Of a stretch of DNA of 64,000 bases, positions 36,061 to 48,375 are shown piece by piece. How positions within the stretch are numbered: the first letter of the stretch is position 1; every line of letters starts with the position of its first letter. This DNA is from Diphasiastrum complanatum (taxonomy: Eukaryota; Streptophyta; Lycopodiopsida; Lycopodiales; Lycopodiaceae), in assembly GCA_029204225.1 (NCBI GenBank), contig CM055111.1:24673874-24737873 (forward strand). Reading direction: 5' to 3'. The position numbers and the translations under genes were made by a program. The notes under the pieces are model-generated. The model was given only the letters and a program-made list of their open reading frames with translations, made no database searches and was not told where the DNA came from.

Positions 36061-37720
36061 TTTCTAATACAACTGTGAGCGAATCCAAGTGTCAGCTGCA
36101 TAGTTAAATGAGTGGAATTGAATGAGGAACATCGTCTTGCATACAAAGCAACCATAAATAGAAAGGGTGAATGCATATTTCAAGGAAGACGAATTTGATT
36201 TCACAACCATATTTATTACCCACACGTCTAGCACTCCATTGGTGGCCTTCAAGAGCCTAAACTGGATAGAAGCCCTTGAATCATAGTCAAACAACTTGAG
36301 CCAAACGAATAAAGACCCTAAAGAGACTAATTGTAGAGAGCGGGGTGGAACACCCATGCAACATGCCTTTGGTAATGAGAATATCCTTTTAACTCATTAT
36401 GAGGATGCCAATGTGACCATAGGAACCTTCCATGTACTAGGATTCACAAACGAGACAAACCCTTCAGAATCAAATGTAGAAGTAGAATATGCTGATCCTA
36501 GTTGTCCATAGACTGGAAATATCAACCAGGTTGGCCATGTAATGACACACATAGGTGTCGAGCCGAACTCCCAAAGTATATTGCAAGATTGCAACTGACC
36601 TTGTCACAATTAATGAATTGAAATTAAGAGTTACTTTGAATTTAGACATCGAGATGCCTAACATTGTTGTTGATTACTCTACCAGTATGAACCTCATTTT
36701 GATTGCTCGTTGTGAGATACCATGGCACACTGGGCCAATCCAAGGAGATTTATCACTAACTAACTTGATCCGAGTATTAATTAATCGATAAATTTTTCAA
36801 CAATCAAATGAGTGATTAAGTGGGCAATCAATCAATTGAGTATATGACTGATTGTTTGATTTTGATCATTCCATCATGAAAGAGAGACTGAGTGAGATCA
36901 TCACTCATCTTGGACAAGATTTCAAACTGAAAGCTTCGAACATTGACTGCTATGTAGGTCTTTAAATTAGTTGAGATAGGCATGCGCACACTATCTACAT
37001 GGATGAAATCAAATTGAAAAGATTGTCAAGAAGTTTGGATTATAGTACTAGCATATTTGAATTGCAAGTTCAGGATACTTAATGACAATTTAGGACATGA
37101 TAAATACTATACTAAATTAGCTCAAATTGAAATGATGGATTCTCGGTCGAGTGATTTTGGTGAAGCTTTGAAAGAAGAAGACAAATATTATGCTAAATTT
37201 CAAATTGAGATAACTATTTTGATTACTACGAGAGGACATATGGAACATTTTATCTTTAGGTCATCTTTAAGTGTTGCCCCACCCAAGCAATTTTTTTGAT
37301 ATCAAGCATAGGTTCCCAAATATTACTAGAATATTAGATTTTCACTAAGCATAAGTAGAATATACATAGATCAGATGTTGGCATGTTTTTAACAAATTTC
37401 ATTATATTTGTTAAGTACATACAATCTCATAATGACTACTTATGATGTGGCATTAAGAGATTCAGAACTGAATCTCGATCTGGATTTCCGAATCCTAGAT
37501 TTATTGTGTATTGGCACATTGGAAATCTTATCAGCATGTGGAAAGACAAATAGATTTGAGGTTGTAGAAGTGGAGAAAAACTGTCAATTCCCTATGGAGG
37601 TTGCTCTTGGTTGGACATTGGAGCAGATGACGGAATATCGGTTTTTCTTTCTTTCGACAAGGACTCATTTCATATTGTGTTTTTGTATTATGGTGTATTG
37701 CACGGTGATGTAGAAGTTTA
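36061..37720. other. Unassigned region with several short open frames
   Basis: Open frames at 36296-36511, 36555-36791, 37057-37299 and 37408-37713 (plus) have moderately protein-like composition. None carries a motif I recognise. The first two could be one frame-shifted unit. They may be remnants of an unidentified element. Confidence 0.35.
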
Positions 37721-37793
37721 CAAGAAACTTCTCGAGTGAGCAGCAAGTTTAACTGTTGGTTGCTATGGTGCTCGTGTTGTTGTCATGAGGATC

Positions 37794-39147
37794 CTATCGG
37801 GAGTCATAACTGACGTGATGGGCAGGTAGGATCGTAGTTGGTTGGTTCGGACAGTCTTTGAAACTGTGTTTTCTGATACAGTCAGGATACTCAGCGTGGT
37901 ACTTGGTCTTGACTGGACAATCAACCATGAAGTGGCCAGTTTCACCACTGATGAAACATTTGGTGTGCAATGGCCCTTGTATAATGGCATAGCCATCTTG
38001 TATGGCTAGTGGTTCTGGACTTTCTGGTGGATATTCGAGATAAGTCAAGGAATGTTGAGAATGTGATGGTTGTGCTTTATATTGTTGGATTGTATGTGCT
38101 TGGATAGGCGGGTATGATGGACAAGCATCAACAAGATGCATAGCCCGACAGTGTGGGCACCATATTGTTTTTCGTCTATAAGATACATGTGCAGGGTTTG
38201 ACTGAACAGGCATACTGTTTTGGATAGACTTCAGGGTAGCTTGAAACTCATTGGTAAGTTTCTCCATCCGTAGTTGATGTTGCTTATTAAGCAACTCCAA
38301 CTAGGATTTCCAAAGCTGATCTCAGGTGTCCTCGATCGGCTTCGACTGATGGACAGGAGCACGTGGTGCTCTTCTTTCCCTGGATTCGTCAACATCTGAT
38401 CCTTTGTCTTCTTCCTTGATGGCATCAGACATAGCTAATTTGAGGCCCATATATTCATCATTGAATTTAAGCTCGCGTCTAGTCCATCTTGGAAGGCTGA
38501 CTAAAAACCAGATGATGAGCATCTGTTTAGAGGGTTGTTCCTGTACTTGACTTTTGAGGCATTTGAAACGCTCGATATAGTCTCGTACACGTTCATCCTT
38601 TGCCATCTTGATGTTACTCAATTTGACAAAAGGGCTTTCGATCAAGCGAAAGGGTTTAAAATGCTTGATAAATGATTTTTTCAAAATTGACCAGTCTGTC
38701 TTTTTGTCACGATCAAGGTTGACAAACCAATCACGTGCTTTAGCGATCATGGTCATCGAAAACAGTTGGACCATAGCATCGAGAGATGTTTCGCCATACA
38801 CATCACATGCATTCTCAAAGATTTGCAGAAATCTTTGAGGGTCCGAACTACCGTCAAACTTTGGTAGATCTAGCTTGGGTGTACGTCTTTCAAGATGAGC
38901 TCCGTGGGTAGCAAAAACTCCATTAGGGTTGATTTTGACCCGTGAGGGCTCAACACCAGAAAAAATGGGGTCATGCGCATGAAGACTTAGCTCTATCAGG
39001 CTCTTGTCCCTTGAATGGGTTTGTTGATTGGTCTTGCAGTTCGGCTCTCATTCGGTAGAACCTATGGCGTTTGATTTGTTCAGCTACAGGTGACCTGACC
39101 TTGTATGGATAATTGTCTGGAATTTCAGGTTCTCTTTGTTGGTCCAT
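37794..39147 (-). pseudogene. Ty3/gypsy gag with C-rich knuckle region
   Basis: It starts at ATG 39147 (MDQQREPEIPDNYPYKV). The capsid region follows: LPKFDGSSD, AMVQLFSMTMIAKARDWFVN, LKKSFIKHFKPFRLIESPFV and KDERVRDYIERFKCL. A Pro/Gln-rich linker and Cys/His clusters (WCPHCRAMHLVDACPSYPP, CFISGETGHFMVDCP, DCIRKHSFKDCP) make up the knuckle region. Frames break near 38990 and 38310. It would bind and package element RNA if intact. RT is not found nearby, so the copy is partial. Confidence 0.85.
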
Positions 39148-39869
39148 TGAGTACTGGTATGAGTTTTTTGATTGTTTTTGATTTTTTGAGTTTTTTGGTG
39201 TTTTTGAATTTTTTTTTTTTGGTTTTTTTGTGGTCCCTACGGTTTGCGATCTACGGTCTGGTGTGGTTTATGGTTACGGTGGGATGCGGGTGCTACGGAT
39301 CACTGTGGGTGATTGCGATCTGATGCGGTTTTGGATGGAGGGATGCGGACTGGTGCGATTAGTGGCAGTGTCAACGGTCGATTACGATGTCAACGGTCGA
39401 GTGCGGTTGCAACGGTGGTTGCGGTTGGGGTTGGAATATGTGTGAAGGAGTGATGGGATTGGATTGTAGTGTAGATGCGACCTAGGTGTGATGGAGGTGG
39501 GCTGTCTGTGAATGCATTCTCCACGGTCAAGGGTGGATGCATTGTGATAGCGGTGAATATTGTAGATGTAGTGCTGTTTGTTGGCGATGGGTACGATGGA
39601 AGATTGTCGTGATGCTCAACAGGTGGGTGGTTTGAAGATGGCATATTTGTGGTTGCTACAGAGCAAGAGTCAACCTGATGGCTGTCACGTGATCATTATG
39701 GCCTAATGCAGACATAGGCTCGTGCAGTTGCTTGCGTTTATAGCGGTGCAGCCTGTGGCTTGTGTGGGTTGACAGATAGATCATCGATTCAAGGTGATGT
39801 ATGTGGTACTCATCAGTGGTGATCGTGGTTGAAAATCTAGGGGGCTTGCGTGGATTTGGTCTGGCTAAG

Positions 39870-40960
39870 ATGGTGAGGGACCCCTTCAGTCGAGATTTGA
39901 CGATCGGCTCTGGCTGAGATTTGAAGCAGGCCGTCGGTTGAGATTTGACAGTGGCCGTCGATTGAGACTTAACTGAGGGCTGTCGGTTGAGATGTCATAG
40001 AGTGCCGTTGGTTGAGATCTGAGAGATGGACATCGGTTGAGATCTAACGTAGGGCCGTCGGTCGAGATGGTCGTCGGTTGAGATGTGACAGTGGTCATCG
40101 GTTGAGATTTGAGAGATGGGCGTCGGTTGAGATCTAATGTAGGGTCGTCGGTCGAGATGGTCATCGGTTGAGATGTGACAATGGTCGTCGATTGAGATCT
40201 GAGAGATGGGTGTCGGTTGAGATCTAACGTAGGGCCGTCGGTCGAGATGGTCATCGGTTGAGATGTGAGAGTGGTCGTCGGTTGAGATCTGAGAGATGGG
40301 CATCGGTTGAGATCTAACGTAGGGCCGTCGGTCGAGATGGTCGTCGGTTGAGATGTGACAGTGGTCGTTGGTTGAGATCTAAGAGATGGGCGTCGGTTGA
40401 GATCTAACGTAGAATCGTCGGTCGAGATGGTCGTCGGTTGAGATGTGACAGTGGTTGTCAGTTGAGATCTGACAGGTGCCATCAGTTGAGACTTAACTGA
40501 GGGCCATCGGTTGAGATCTAACTGTAGCGCATCGGTCGAGATTGGACTGAGGGCTGTTAGTTGAGGTTGGAAGCGGACCCCGTTGGTTGAGATCTGACAC
40601 TAGCTGTCGGTTGAGATTGGACAGTGTATGTCGGTTGAGATTGGAAGCGGATTCCGTCGATTGAGATTTGAGCGACTTCCGTTAGTTGAGATCTGATTGA
40701 TGGACGTCGGTCGAGGTTCTACAAAAAGGCTTTGGTTGAGATCTAACGCATGGCCGTCGGTCGAGATTGGAATGAGGCCGTCGGTTGAGATCTGATGGAG
40801 TACCGTCGGTTGAGATCTGAGTGAAAACTGTCGGGTAAGATTTGAGAGAGTGTGTCTCGGTTGAGATTCAATAGAATGCGTCGATTGAGATTGGACATGA
40901 GCACTTCGGTTGAGATTTCAACACAGGGGGCTCCGGTTGAGATGTGATCGTGAAAGGACA
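39870..40960. repeat. TCGGTTGAGAT minisatellite with 90-bp higher-order unit
   Basis: TCGGTTGAGATYTGA-type words recur about every 20-25 bp through the whole block. Between 40020 and 40470 they are organised in an exact 90-bp higher-order period: the CGTAGGGCCGTCGGTCGAGATGG landmark starts at 40048, 40138, 40228, 40318 and 40408. The period is divisible by 3, so a 198-codon minus-strand frame with 30-residue repeats (TTTVTSQPTTISTDGPTLDL) stays open. It lies upstream of the gypsy gag. Confidence 0.93.
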
Positions 40961-41029
40961 AACAGAGCGTGGACAAGGTTGCGGGTTTCTGATGTAGAAG
41001 GTGTTGCGGTTCAATGGGCAATGATGCCA

Positions 41030-42290
41030 AATGTTTACAGATCCCCTGATCTAGAGGATCTGTTTACTACGATTCCTTTTCTTCTTGCTTACAGCTTCTA
41101 CGGCTTGGTATTCTGCCTGTTACCAGGCTTCAGGGCATTCGTTATGTGTGCTCTTGATATTACGATGCCAAACCAGGCAGAAGGGAACAGATTGTCATTG
41201 TAGTATATTGTTTTTGTCCTTCCTGTTAGAGGACTACTCAGGGTCGAACTCTCTTAAATGCACTTACATTTTAACAGAGATGCAAGCCAAAAACGCTCAT
41301 TCACAGATAAGAGTGCAGCCCAAATGAACATTCGACAGATTCTATAGCTACCTACTCTTGAAAACAAACTGAATCAGAGCCTAAACTTTACTAAGCTGAG
41401 CTACACTTGTATGAATTGACAAACCAAGAAACAAGAAACTAATCTACATCATGTTAGAAGTCCAAGAATTAAGAAACCAACCAGTCTATTGATTCTTGGA
41501 CATCCCAAGGAACTACACCACAGATCCAGCCTATTTAGTTTACCTGAATGCTGGTTCCTACATTAATCCACAAACAAGAAAAGAAGCTAATCCACTCTAC
41601 GAAAGCAGCAAATCTAATACAGTCCACAACCACACACAAAAGAAGGGAAGTGCAAGATCATAAATGCATCACTCAAGAAACAAGCATGATCAAGGAGCTC
41701 AATGGATGCACCAAACTCGTGAAGGCTCTTCTCATTTCAGCATGGAGTTGATACAATTCACAAAAAGCTCCTCTACTCAAAGAAGGAGTCTCTTAAATAA
41801 GCAAGAGAGCTCCTTACATGGCATCCTAGTGGAATTTCCACATTTCACAAATTACAAGTGGAATAATGCTCTCCACTAGAGGTCACCATCAAAAGGTGGC
41901 TCACCCTACTTTCTTAAAGAGGGGTCTACTTGCATTTATTACATTTGCCTATAAATACTAGTTCCTACATGGTCATCTCATCTTTCGGGAATCACCATGA
42001 GGTTTACACAGTTCTTGCTTGCCATTCCTAACTAGCATTTCTCGGCTCTCATACCCAGCTCTTAGTCTTCGTTCATCTTGTCTCCTCAGAGACCTCCTCG
42101 GTCTAAGGTGAGAGGTGCTCTTGAGTTGCTCTGTCCGAGTATCTTGGGGACTCGTCAGAATCAGCCAACAATTTCATTTTTTTATTTGGTGTTCTCTTGT
42201 AGATTTATTCTTACATTGACATTTGAATGGAATTATAAAATTCTATCTTACCTCCATGTGATTTAGAGAAAGAAAAAAAAAATTGAGATC
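41030..42290. other. Unassigned; promoter-like TATA at 41949
   Basis: No coding domain is recognised. CTATAAATAC at 41949-41958 lies about 350 bp before the first putative exon of the SET-domain remnant, but no link is shown. Confidence 0.4.
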
Positions 42291-42299
42291 TACCATAGA

Positions 42300-43850
42300 A
42301 GAAAGGAGCAAGCAGGACTAAAGTTCAATGAACAACTATTGAAGAACATATATGACATGGCCAACAAAAGGATTCTTGTCTATGTTGACATATTGCAGGT
42401 AAGGTTCATCTTCATCTTCAAGCTCTTCCACCAGTCAACGTAGACCGCCTGTTGATCCATCACATGTATGTATATTCATTTATGTTATAATTTGTTTATT
42501 TGTAGTAGTGGTGTACTCCGATTTGGTTGAGGATATTGAAATAGTATCTTGCTCTTTGGAAAGCCAAGACAACACTCCATCAGAAATGAAGGTTGCAAAA
42601 TGCACTAAATGTACAAAGACTATTTTGTCCAATTTTCAATTCGTAAAATGCTAGAATTTGTTAGATGATGTGCTCCATTAAAGGGTTATGATATTGCTTA
42701 CATGAAATCACATTTGCTTCAAAGTTTCATGAGAATGAGATATTAGCTAGTCCTTACTCTTGTGGTTTGGAGTTTGTGAGGGATATTATGTTTTGTAGGT
42801 GTGTAATACACCTTGTTTGAAAATAAACTGATACATATAACATTTTTAGCTTTTGAGGAAGAAGGAACATAAGTTGGTTTCAAGGAAAAGAGTTGCAAGG
42901 GAGATTGAGAATATTATTAATAGGATAAATCACATGAATATTGATTTTGGATAATCATTGGGCTTAAATGATGCTCTTGTTGATGATGATCCCTTGCATG
43001 ATAGTTCATCATTGCCTTGTGATTCAATTCATGTCCCCAAATCTCCATAGCATTCTTACCACCCAACTTGCACATGAATTCTCCATGATACTCCATGTGG
43101 ATTCCATAAACTTTAGCACCCCTTTAAAAAAGAGAACATGTCTTGGACTTATTACGACTAGTTTAAAAGATAACTGCAAGTTACTACGTACTGTTGATGT
43201 GCCAAAAGACATTCTAGGTTCTTTGTCTGACCTTCCTCCTCCACCTAGCTTGAAACCATTAGTAAAAAGTTTCATTAGAAGTAGATATTCATGTTGGCCA
43301 CTATAATCACCACTACCATTAGATGGAACACCATTTAAGTATTGAATGTATATGATCATGCCAAGTGAACACTTTCCTGAAGCTGGTTTGGGCCTTTTTG
43401 CTTTGAGTAATATTAAGGCCCCTCTAGATAGTGTTGTGACATTGATGCCATATGTGGGACCTCAATACAATGAGGGCGATTGGCATGCTTTGAGTCGTCA
43501 CCAATGGAGGATGCAAGTGTATGGTTTGAATTGAAATGCGAGCAGTGCATGCAAGGATGCAAGGTCTCAAGGGCAAATTGTACATACATTGGTGGACGTC
43601 CAGATGTGCATGAAAACATTGATGCATACATAAATAGTTCCATTGGCAACCCTTTATTGACAAATTGTGATTCCAAGGAATGCACCAATGGAAAAGAAGA
43701 ATATTTTACTAGGAATGTAAAGGGCACATATGTAATCGTCTGTGCCACCAGATCTATCAAGATTGGGGAGGAATTGTTCATCAAGTATAGTTTCAACCAT
43801 CCTTTTGCCCAAATGTTTGCAAAAAACAATAAGTCAAATGTGAATATTTA
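42300..43850 (+). pseudogene. Broken SET-domain gene
   Basis: The SET domain is in two frames. The frame near 43346 gives MPSEHFPEAGLGLFALSNIK and VVTLMPYVGPQYNEGDWHAL (the G-x-G-L-F start of SET). From about 43520 the next frame gives FELKCEQCMQGCKVSRANC, IDAYINSSIGNPL (SAM/substrate pocket region), RNVKGTYVIVCATRSIKIGE and EELFIKYSF (the GEEL-x-x-Y end). A one-base shift near 43520 breaks it. Upstream, coding-like pieces with a donor (CAG|GTAAGG at 42399) and a Cys pair (KCTKCTKTILSNFQFVKC at about 42595-42650) suggest more exons. The layout resembles PR/SET domains, which methylate lysines on histones or other proteins. Host or element origin is undecided. Confidence 0.65.
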
Positions 43851-44870
43851 TTTATTTTATATGCAACAAATATGTGTAATCCATGCATTCATGATTGTAC
43901 ATACACTTGATGAACAATACCTCCTCAACCTTGATCATAGATACAGTGGCACAAACCATTCCTTGAGTGCCATTTGTAATTCTCTTGAAATATTCTACTT
44001 TTTCACATATGGATTAAAAATAAAATAACAATAATAAACATGATGCTAGAATGAAAATCATCATGAATGTTAGGAGAACCATTTGTAAAGTAAAGTCCAA
44101 TTGTCATTTGCCTAGATGTTTACAAAAGATAATAAGTGAAAGCCAATGTATGTGAAATTTATAAATATGTAAATACATAAGAGCATGCAATTCTTTGAGT
44201 TTATTGAATGTTAACAAGTTGGAATGAAGAATGTTCTAAAAGATACATTGGTATGTTGGTATATTGTTGATATATGGGTAGTTTTATTGTTGTTATGATT
44301 ATTTGAGCTCATTGAATGTAGTGTTCACTTTCCATAGTTTATATTGTACTTTTTTGGACCAGGTAACTAGTTAAGTCACTATATTGTATAAATTGAGCTA
44401 TTATTAGCTCACTAGGATAGAGCCATTGTGATTCAAGAATATTGTGCTTATAAAGTCTAAGAATGGATGAGATAAACCCATGTTGGGGCGCTAGGTGTAG
44501 GCTAGACTATGCATCAATAGGCTAAGTATCAACACGCTAGCAAAATATTTATACTTATGGATATTAAAATTTTCTTACCTTGATATTATCCAGAACCTCA
44601 GCTCGGTGTATGGAGATGCATAGTCACCCATATAGATATTTGCAAAATACCTTACATATATGTGCCATATAACAAACATATACAACCAAATGTAGGCACT
44701 ATTGATACTCAATGCATGTGTGAAAGTAAATTGTGACAAAACCTTGTTTGCTAGATTTTCAAAGCAAAATAAATACACCATACTCCAACCTTAATTAAAG
44801 GCGATATACAACTATATAGAATTGGAGGGTATTTTCTAACACCCACATAAAACCTCTCATAGTTTTACAT
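43851..44870. other. Unassigned AT-rich sequence
   Basis: Follows the SET remnant. Open frames carry no recognisable domain. Confidence 0.5.
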
Positions 44871-45002
44871 TGTTACTAGCGATGTGAGCCCGCAAGTCTC
44901 CGGGCGGGCACGGCAAGGCAGGGTTTTGGGCAGGTGGGCAAAGGGGGAGGTTAAAAATTTTAAAAATGGGGAGTTTGTTTTTTGCGTGGGGTTAGGCTGC
45001 TC

Positions 45003-45170
45003 GTGGGGTTGCGCAACCCTGCTCGAAAAAAACATAAAAAAAAATTTAAAAGAAAAGGGTCCCGGGCGGAGCGCTGCCTCGGGGTAGCGCGACCCTGCTT
45101 GAAAAAAACATGATTTTTTTTTTAAAAAAAAGGGTCTGAGCGGAGCGCTGTCCGCTGCCCGGGAACACTT
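45003..45170. repeat. Two ~76-bp GC/AT-alternating direct repeats
   Basis: GGGGTTGCGCAACCCTGCTC at 45005 recurs as GGGGTAGCGCGACCCTGCTT at 45081. Each copy is followed by an A/T run, AAAAGGGTC and GGCGGAGCGCTG-like sequence. It lies about 400 bp upstream of the MltB-like start. Confidence 0.8.
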
Positions 45171-45532
45171 AAAATTTTAATTATAATAGATGCTCTCTTG
45201 CGGAGAGGTGCTTTTGCATTATGTATGAGATGTGAGTAGGCTTTGGTGTCCAATCATGATTTTTTCTTCATTAATGAAACACTTTGTACTCTTGTGATGA
45301 GGATGGGACTGGTGGGCTTGGCCTCACCCTAGGGCCTAGGCATGCAAAATACACTCCTATTTAAGTGTATGAGGTTTATGATTCAAACTCATGCTACACA
45401 TACTGAAGCATTTTGATACATCTTCTGTGTATGAATTTCTGCACACCTCTGCTAAAGATGCGATCTCGGCTCGGGTAGTTACGAAAAATGCGATCTTGGA
45501 TCAGAATTTGAAGGCAGGGATTATTTGGAGTC

Positions 45533-46110
45533 ATGGGTTCTCACCCTTTGTCTCTTGCCTACTCGCACATTTCCAATTCTTCTCCATATTGTGCTCATGC
45601 TGGATTTAGAAGCCGCACATTATTTCTTGGCAAATTGCATTGCACTTCCCATTCGACATCTGAATCATGTACAAGCCTATCTCCACAAAATCTCTTCAAG
45701 AGCTTCTGTCTGAGCTGCTGTTGTGATTCTTCCTCCTTGGCTGCTTCGTCCTATTTCAACCTTCCACTTGGTTTGCATGCTTCTGAACTGTCCTCAAGGA
45801 CATGGCTGCGATCAAGAGCTTGCATATGGGGCCTTGGCAATCGGCACAACAATATCAAGTGGAGTCATCCCTTCTCTCATGCTCTGTTACTGTCATCTTT
45901 TTCTCCATGTGGAGATGACAACTTGTGTGATCAAGTGGATGCAATGCCATTAAAAGGTGTTTTGAAGGGAACTTTTGAAATGCTTGCAATCATGTTACTA
46001 GTAATCAATTATGGTATACTGATCATACAGATCACCAAAGGAGGACACCAGTGGTTGCAATCTGTTCCAGGAGTTAGTGTGGCTGCTGCAAATGCAACAC
46101 ATCTTCCAAA
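45533..46110 (+). CDS. MltB: MltB-like lytic transglycosylase, exon 1 (targeting and membrane segment)
   Basis: This exon encodes residues 1-192 plus two bases. The first 60 residues are Ser/Cys/His-rich with almost no acidic residues (MGSHPLSLAYSHISNSSPYC), typical of a chloroplast transit peptide. A hydrophobic segment at about 149-166 (MLAIMLLVINYGILIIQI) could be a membrane anchor. The start is the ATG at 45533. The donor AAA|GTGAGA at 46111 is phase 2. Alone this exon would not reveal the family; its identity comes from exons 3 and 4, which join in frame. Plastid location is an inference from composition. Confidence 0.7.
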
Positions 46111-46252
46111 GTGAGACCTTTCTTTTTATCACTAAATTTATATGTTCGATATGTCATGCTTTGTGTTTCAATTCATGCATCTAGTTTCTTATTAAACTGT
46201 AGCTTCTGTTCTGAGTATTGAGTGACTCTGCTTGTTACTTTTTTTTTTCTAG

Positions 46253-46613
46253 GCATGAAGTGGAGCCATGTTCTAAGTCCCGAGCGATTTTGCCTTTCAG
46301 GAAAATCTTTCAGGAAGAAACCCACTTTAGAAAGGAAGAAAAATCTTGGTCAGAAAGTTCTTTTGGCAAAATCGACTGTGTCACAGGGTTAGCTGGGTAT
46401 CCCACAGCTTCTGTTGACGGTAATAGAAAACATCTGTTAGAGCAATATCCCTCGAAGGATGTGCACTCCGATCACAACTCTTTACATCTGTCCAATGATG
46501 GAGCTCATGATTACATTGATAACAATCTTCGTGGATATGAACCTAAGGGAAGGTTTTCTTGGAAGAGCTCATTCCCTCAGGAGGCCATTTCCTTTGTGTC
46601 CAACATAAAAGAG
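46253..46613 (+). CDS. MltB: MltB-like lytic transglycosylase, exon 2 (linker)
   Basis: Follows a 142-bp GT-AG intron with a strong T-rich acceptor (TTTTTTTTTCTAG|G). The split codon AA|G gives Lys and the frame reads HEVEPCSKSRAILPFRK onward for 120 codons. It is hydrophilic and without a known motif, as expected for a linker between an organelle-targeting region and the catalytic domain. The donor GAG|GTAGGG at 46614 is phase 0. Readthrough would stop within 16 codons, which supports splicing here. Confidence 0.7.
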
Positions 46614-47310
46614 GTAGGGATGATTCTTAAGGCAAGCATGAATCATTTAGGTCGGTTTGACTAAGTGCTTGTGAATCTGTTATTTAAAAGTGTCTTTCCT
46701 TAAATCGTTGAAATAGGCACATTGTAGAATATTCACCTATAAACATTTGTTGTGACTGAATCAAATGGACTCCACAACTGCTCCTAGTTGGTTTTAAAAT
46801 TTCCTCACCTTTAGTTCCAAAAGCTTGAGAGTTCTCTCTTTTTTTATGAAAGAGATGAGTGCCCACAATACAAAAGCCCATTTGGATTGCTTGGTATGAG
46901 CACTGATTACACCATCAAAGGCAAGAAACATGTGATTTATGTGGCATGGTCTTAGATGACCTCCTTTTCATCTCTAATGAGGTTGGTGATGCATGTACTT
47001 CGAACCCATATCTACGCCTGACTTATCTTCAGAATCCATGAGACACCAAAATCTCAGAAAAAGAAAATTACCTCTTCTCATAAAAAATTAACATTGCAAG
47101 ATCTTGTGATGTACAACTCCGTCTAATGTTAAACTTGGATTAGTAGTCATGCCTCAGCATGGTGCCCTCATACATGTGATTATTTTCAGTTTTTTTTTTG
47201 TGATAAAGGATGAAAAAGATGAGCTCTTCAAAAAGTAGAGGATTATTAAATACGACCACCAATGAAAATCACTACACCATGGTTACCTTCCAACTAGGAA
47301 GCCAATGAAG

Positions 47311-48000
47311 CTGTTAGATCTTGATGTTGACAACAAACAAAAAATTGTGGCAAAAAATGTTGTAGATCTAGAGAGAAAAAAACGGGTAGAGAGAAACGAC
47401 CAAAGAGAAAACATCTAGATAGAGGAAAACTGAAAGGAAATTAGTTTTTTCCCATTTGTTTAGAACAGTGCTATGAAATTACGAATGAAGCCACAATGTC
47501 TAGAGCTAAGCTATGAAAGCATCACATAAGCAAGACTTAACCCTAGAAAGCATGAAAGAGAGAGATTAAGGAGACTAAAGAGAGAGATCAATATCATCAG
47601 CTGAATAAAAGACTACAATGCTGCCCTATATATATCCCACCAATGAACCCTAAAGTAGGAACTCAAAAATAGAGGGAGGCAGAAGATTTGGAGTGAAAAT
47701 AGTGCGCCCCCCCAATAGGAGGACCCCCACTCCAAATCAATATGACCAAATGGTGCCCAAGGCCAGTACATGAATAAAAAGGGCCCATAGGCCTGCTTAT
47801 GCATAATAAAGAATAAAAGAGTGGACGTGGCAAATGTAATGAGAAGAGTCCATAACTCTCCCCTGCAGAAAAACAAAGCCCTCCACCAGCTAGCAAGTAT
47901 TATGACTCTCAAAAACAACAATGTAAGTACACTAAATACTGAAAAAGGATGAACTAATGGAAATACTGATGGAGAGAACATAAGTCGTCACAACAGATAC
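47311..48000 (-). repeat. Chromovirus LTR (probable)
   Basis: The segment starts TGTTAGATC on the plus strand. It has a minus-strand TATA (ATATATATAG, 47636-47627) and lies directly 3' of a chromodomain-coding end. Part of it (47690-47785) recurs inverted at 49940-50050, where GGAGTGGGGTCC and TTCATGTACTGGCCTT match. The outer boundary is approximate. Confidence 0.6.
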
Positions 48001-48184
48001 CCCACAAGCAACATACAAATGTAAAGCAAGTACTAAGCAACTACTACAGTAATGTGATGTAGATGCAAAAAAGAAATAGTCATGGCTAGCCGAATCATGA
48101 GGTAGAGGGAACATCTGCAACGATATCCGTGGTAGATGAAATAACCAAGGCCATAAGGGCTGGAGCCTGATATGCCAATAATGG

Positions 48185-48375
48185 TGTATGATAATAAACA
48201 TCAATAGGCTCCCATGTGGCCTCCTCAATAGGACGACCGTCCCACTATACCAAAAATTGAACCTGTCGGCGGCCCCGACTATGCTGAAGGCGAACTTGGT
48301 GAATGGCAGCTGGTAAAAGAGAGAACAACTCAGGATCAACATCGTGGTGACGAAGGGAACATCTCGGCCGCGTCA
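48185..48375 (-). pseudogene. Gypsy chromovirus chromodomain remnant
   Basis: Minus-strand reading: DPELFSLLPAAIHQVRLQHS, then RRQVQFLVQWDGRPIEEATW and EPIDVYY. The Q-F-L-V-x-W-x-G-x-P-x-x-E-A-T-W-E motif is the chromodomain at the end of chromovirus integrase, which can bias insertion toward marked chromatin. A second copy of the same family is at 52275-52850. The copy stops at about 48375. Confidence 0.88.

Noticed and set aside
36061-36791. Possible endogenous viral (pararetrovirus) sequence in the unassigned frames
   Set aside because: No movement, coat, protease or RT motif could be found, so a viral assignment is unsupported.
39870-40960. The regularly spaced TCGGTTGAGAT array as a CRISPR-like structure
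   Set aside because: The units are adjacent, diverged minisatellite repeats without unique spacers, in a plant nuclear context.
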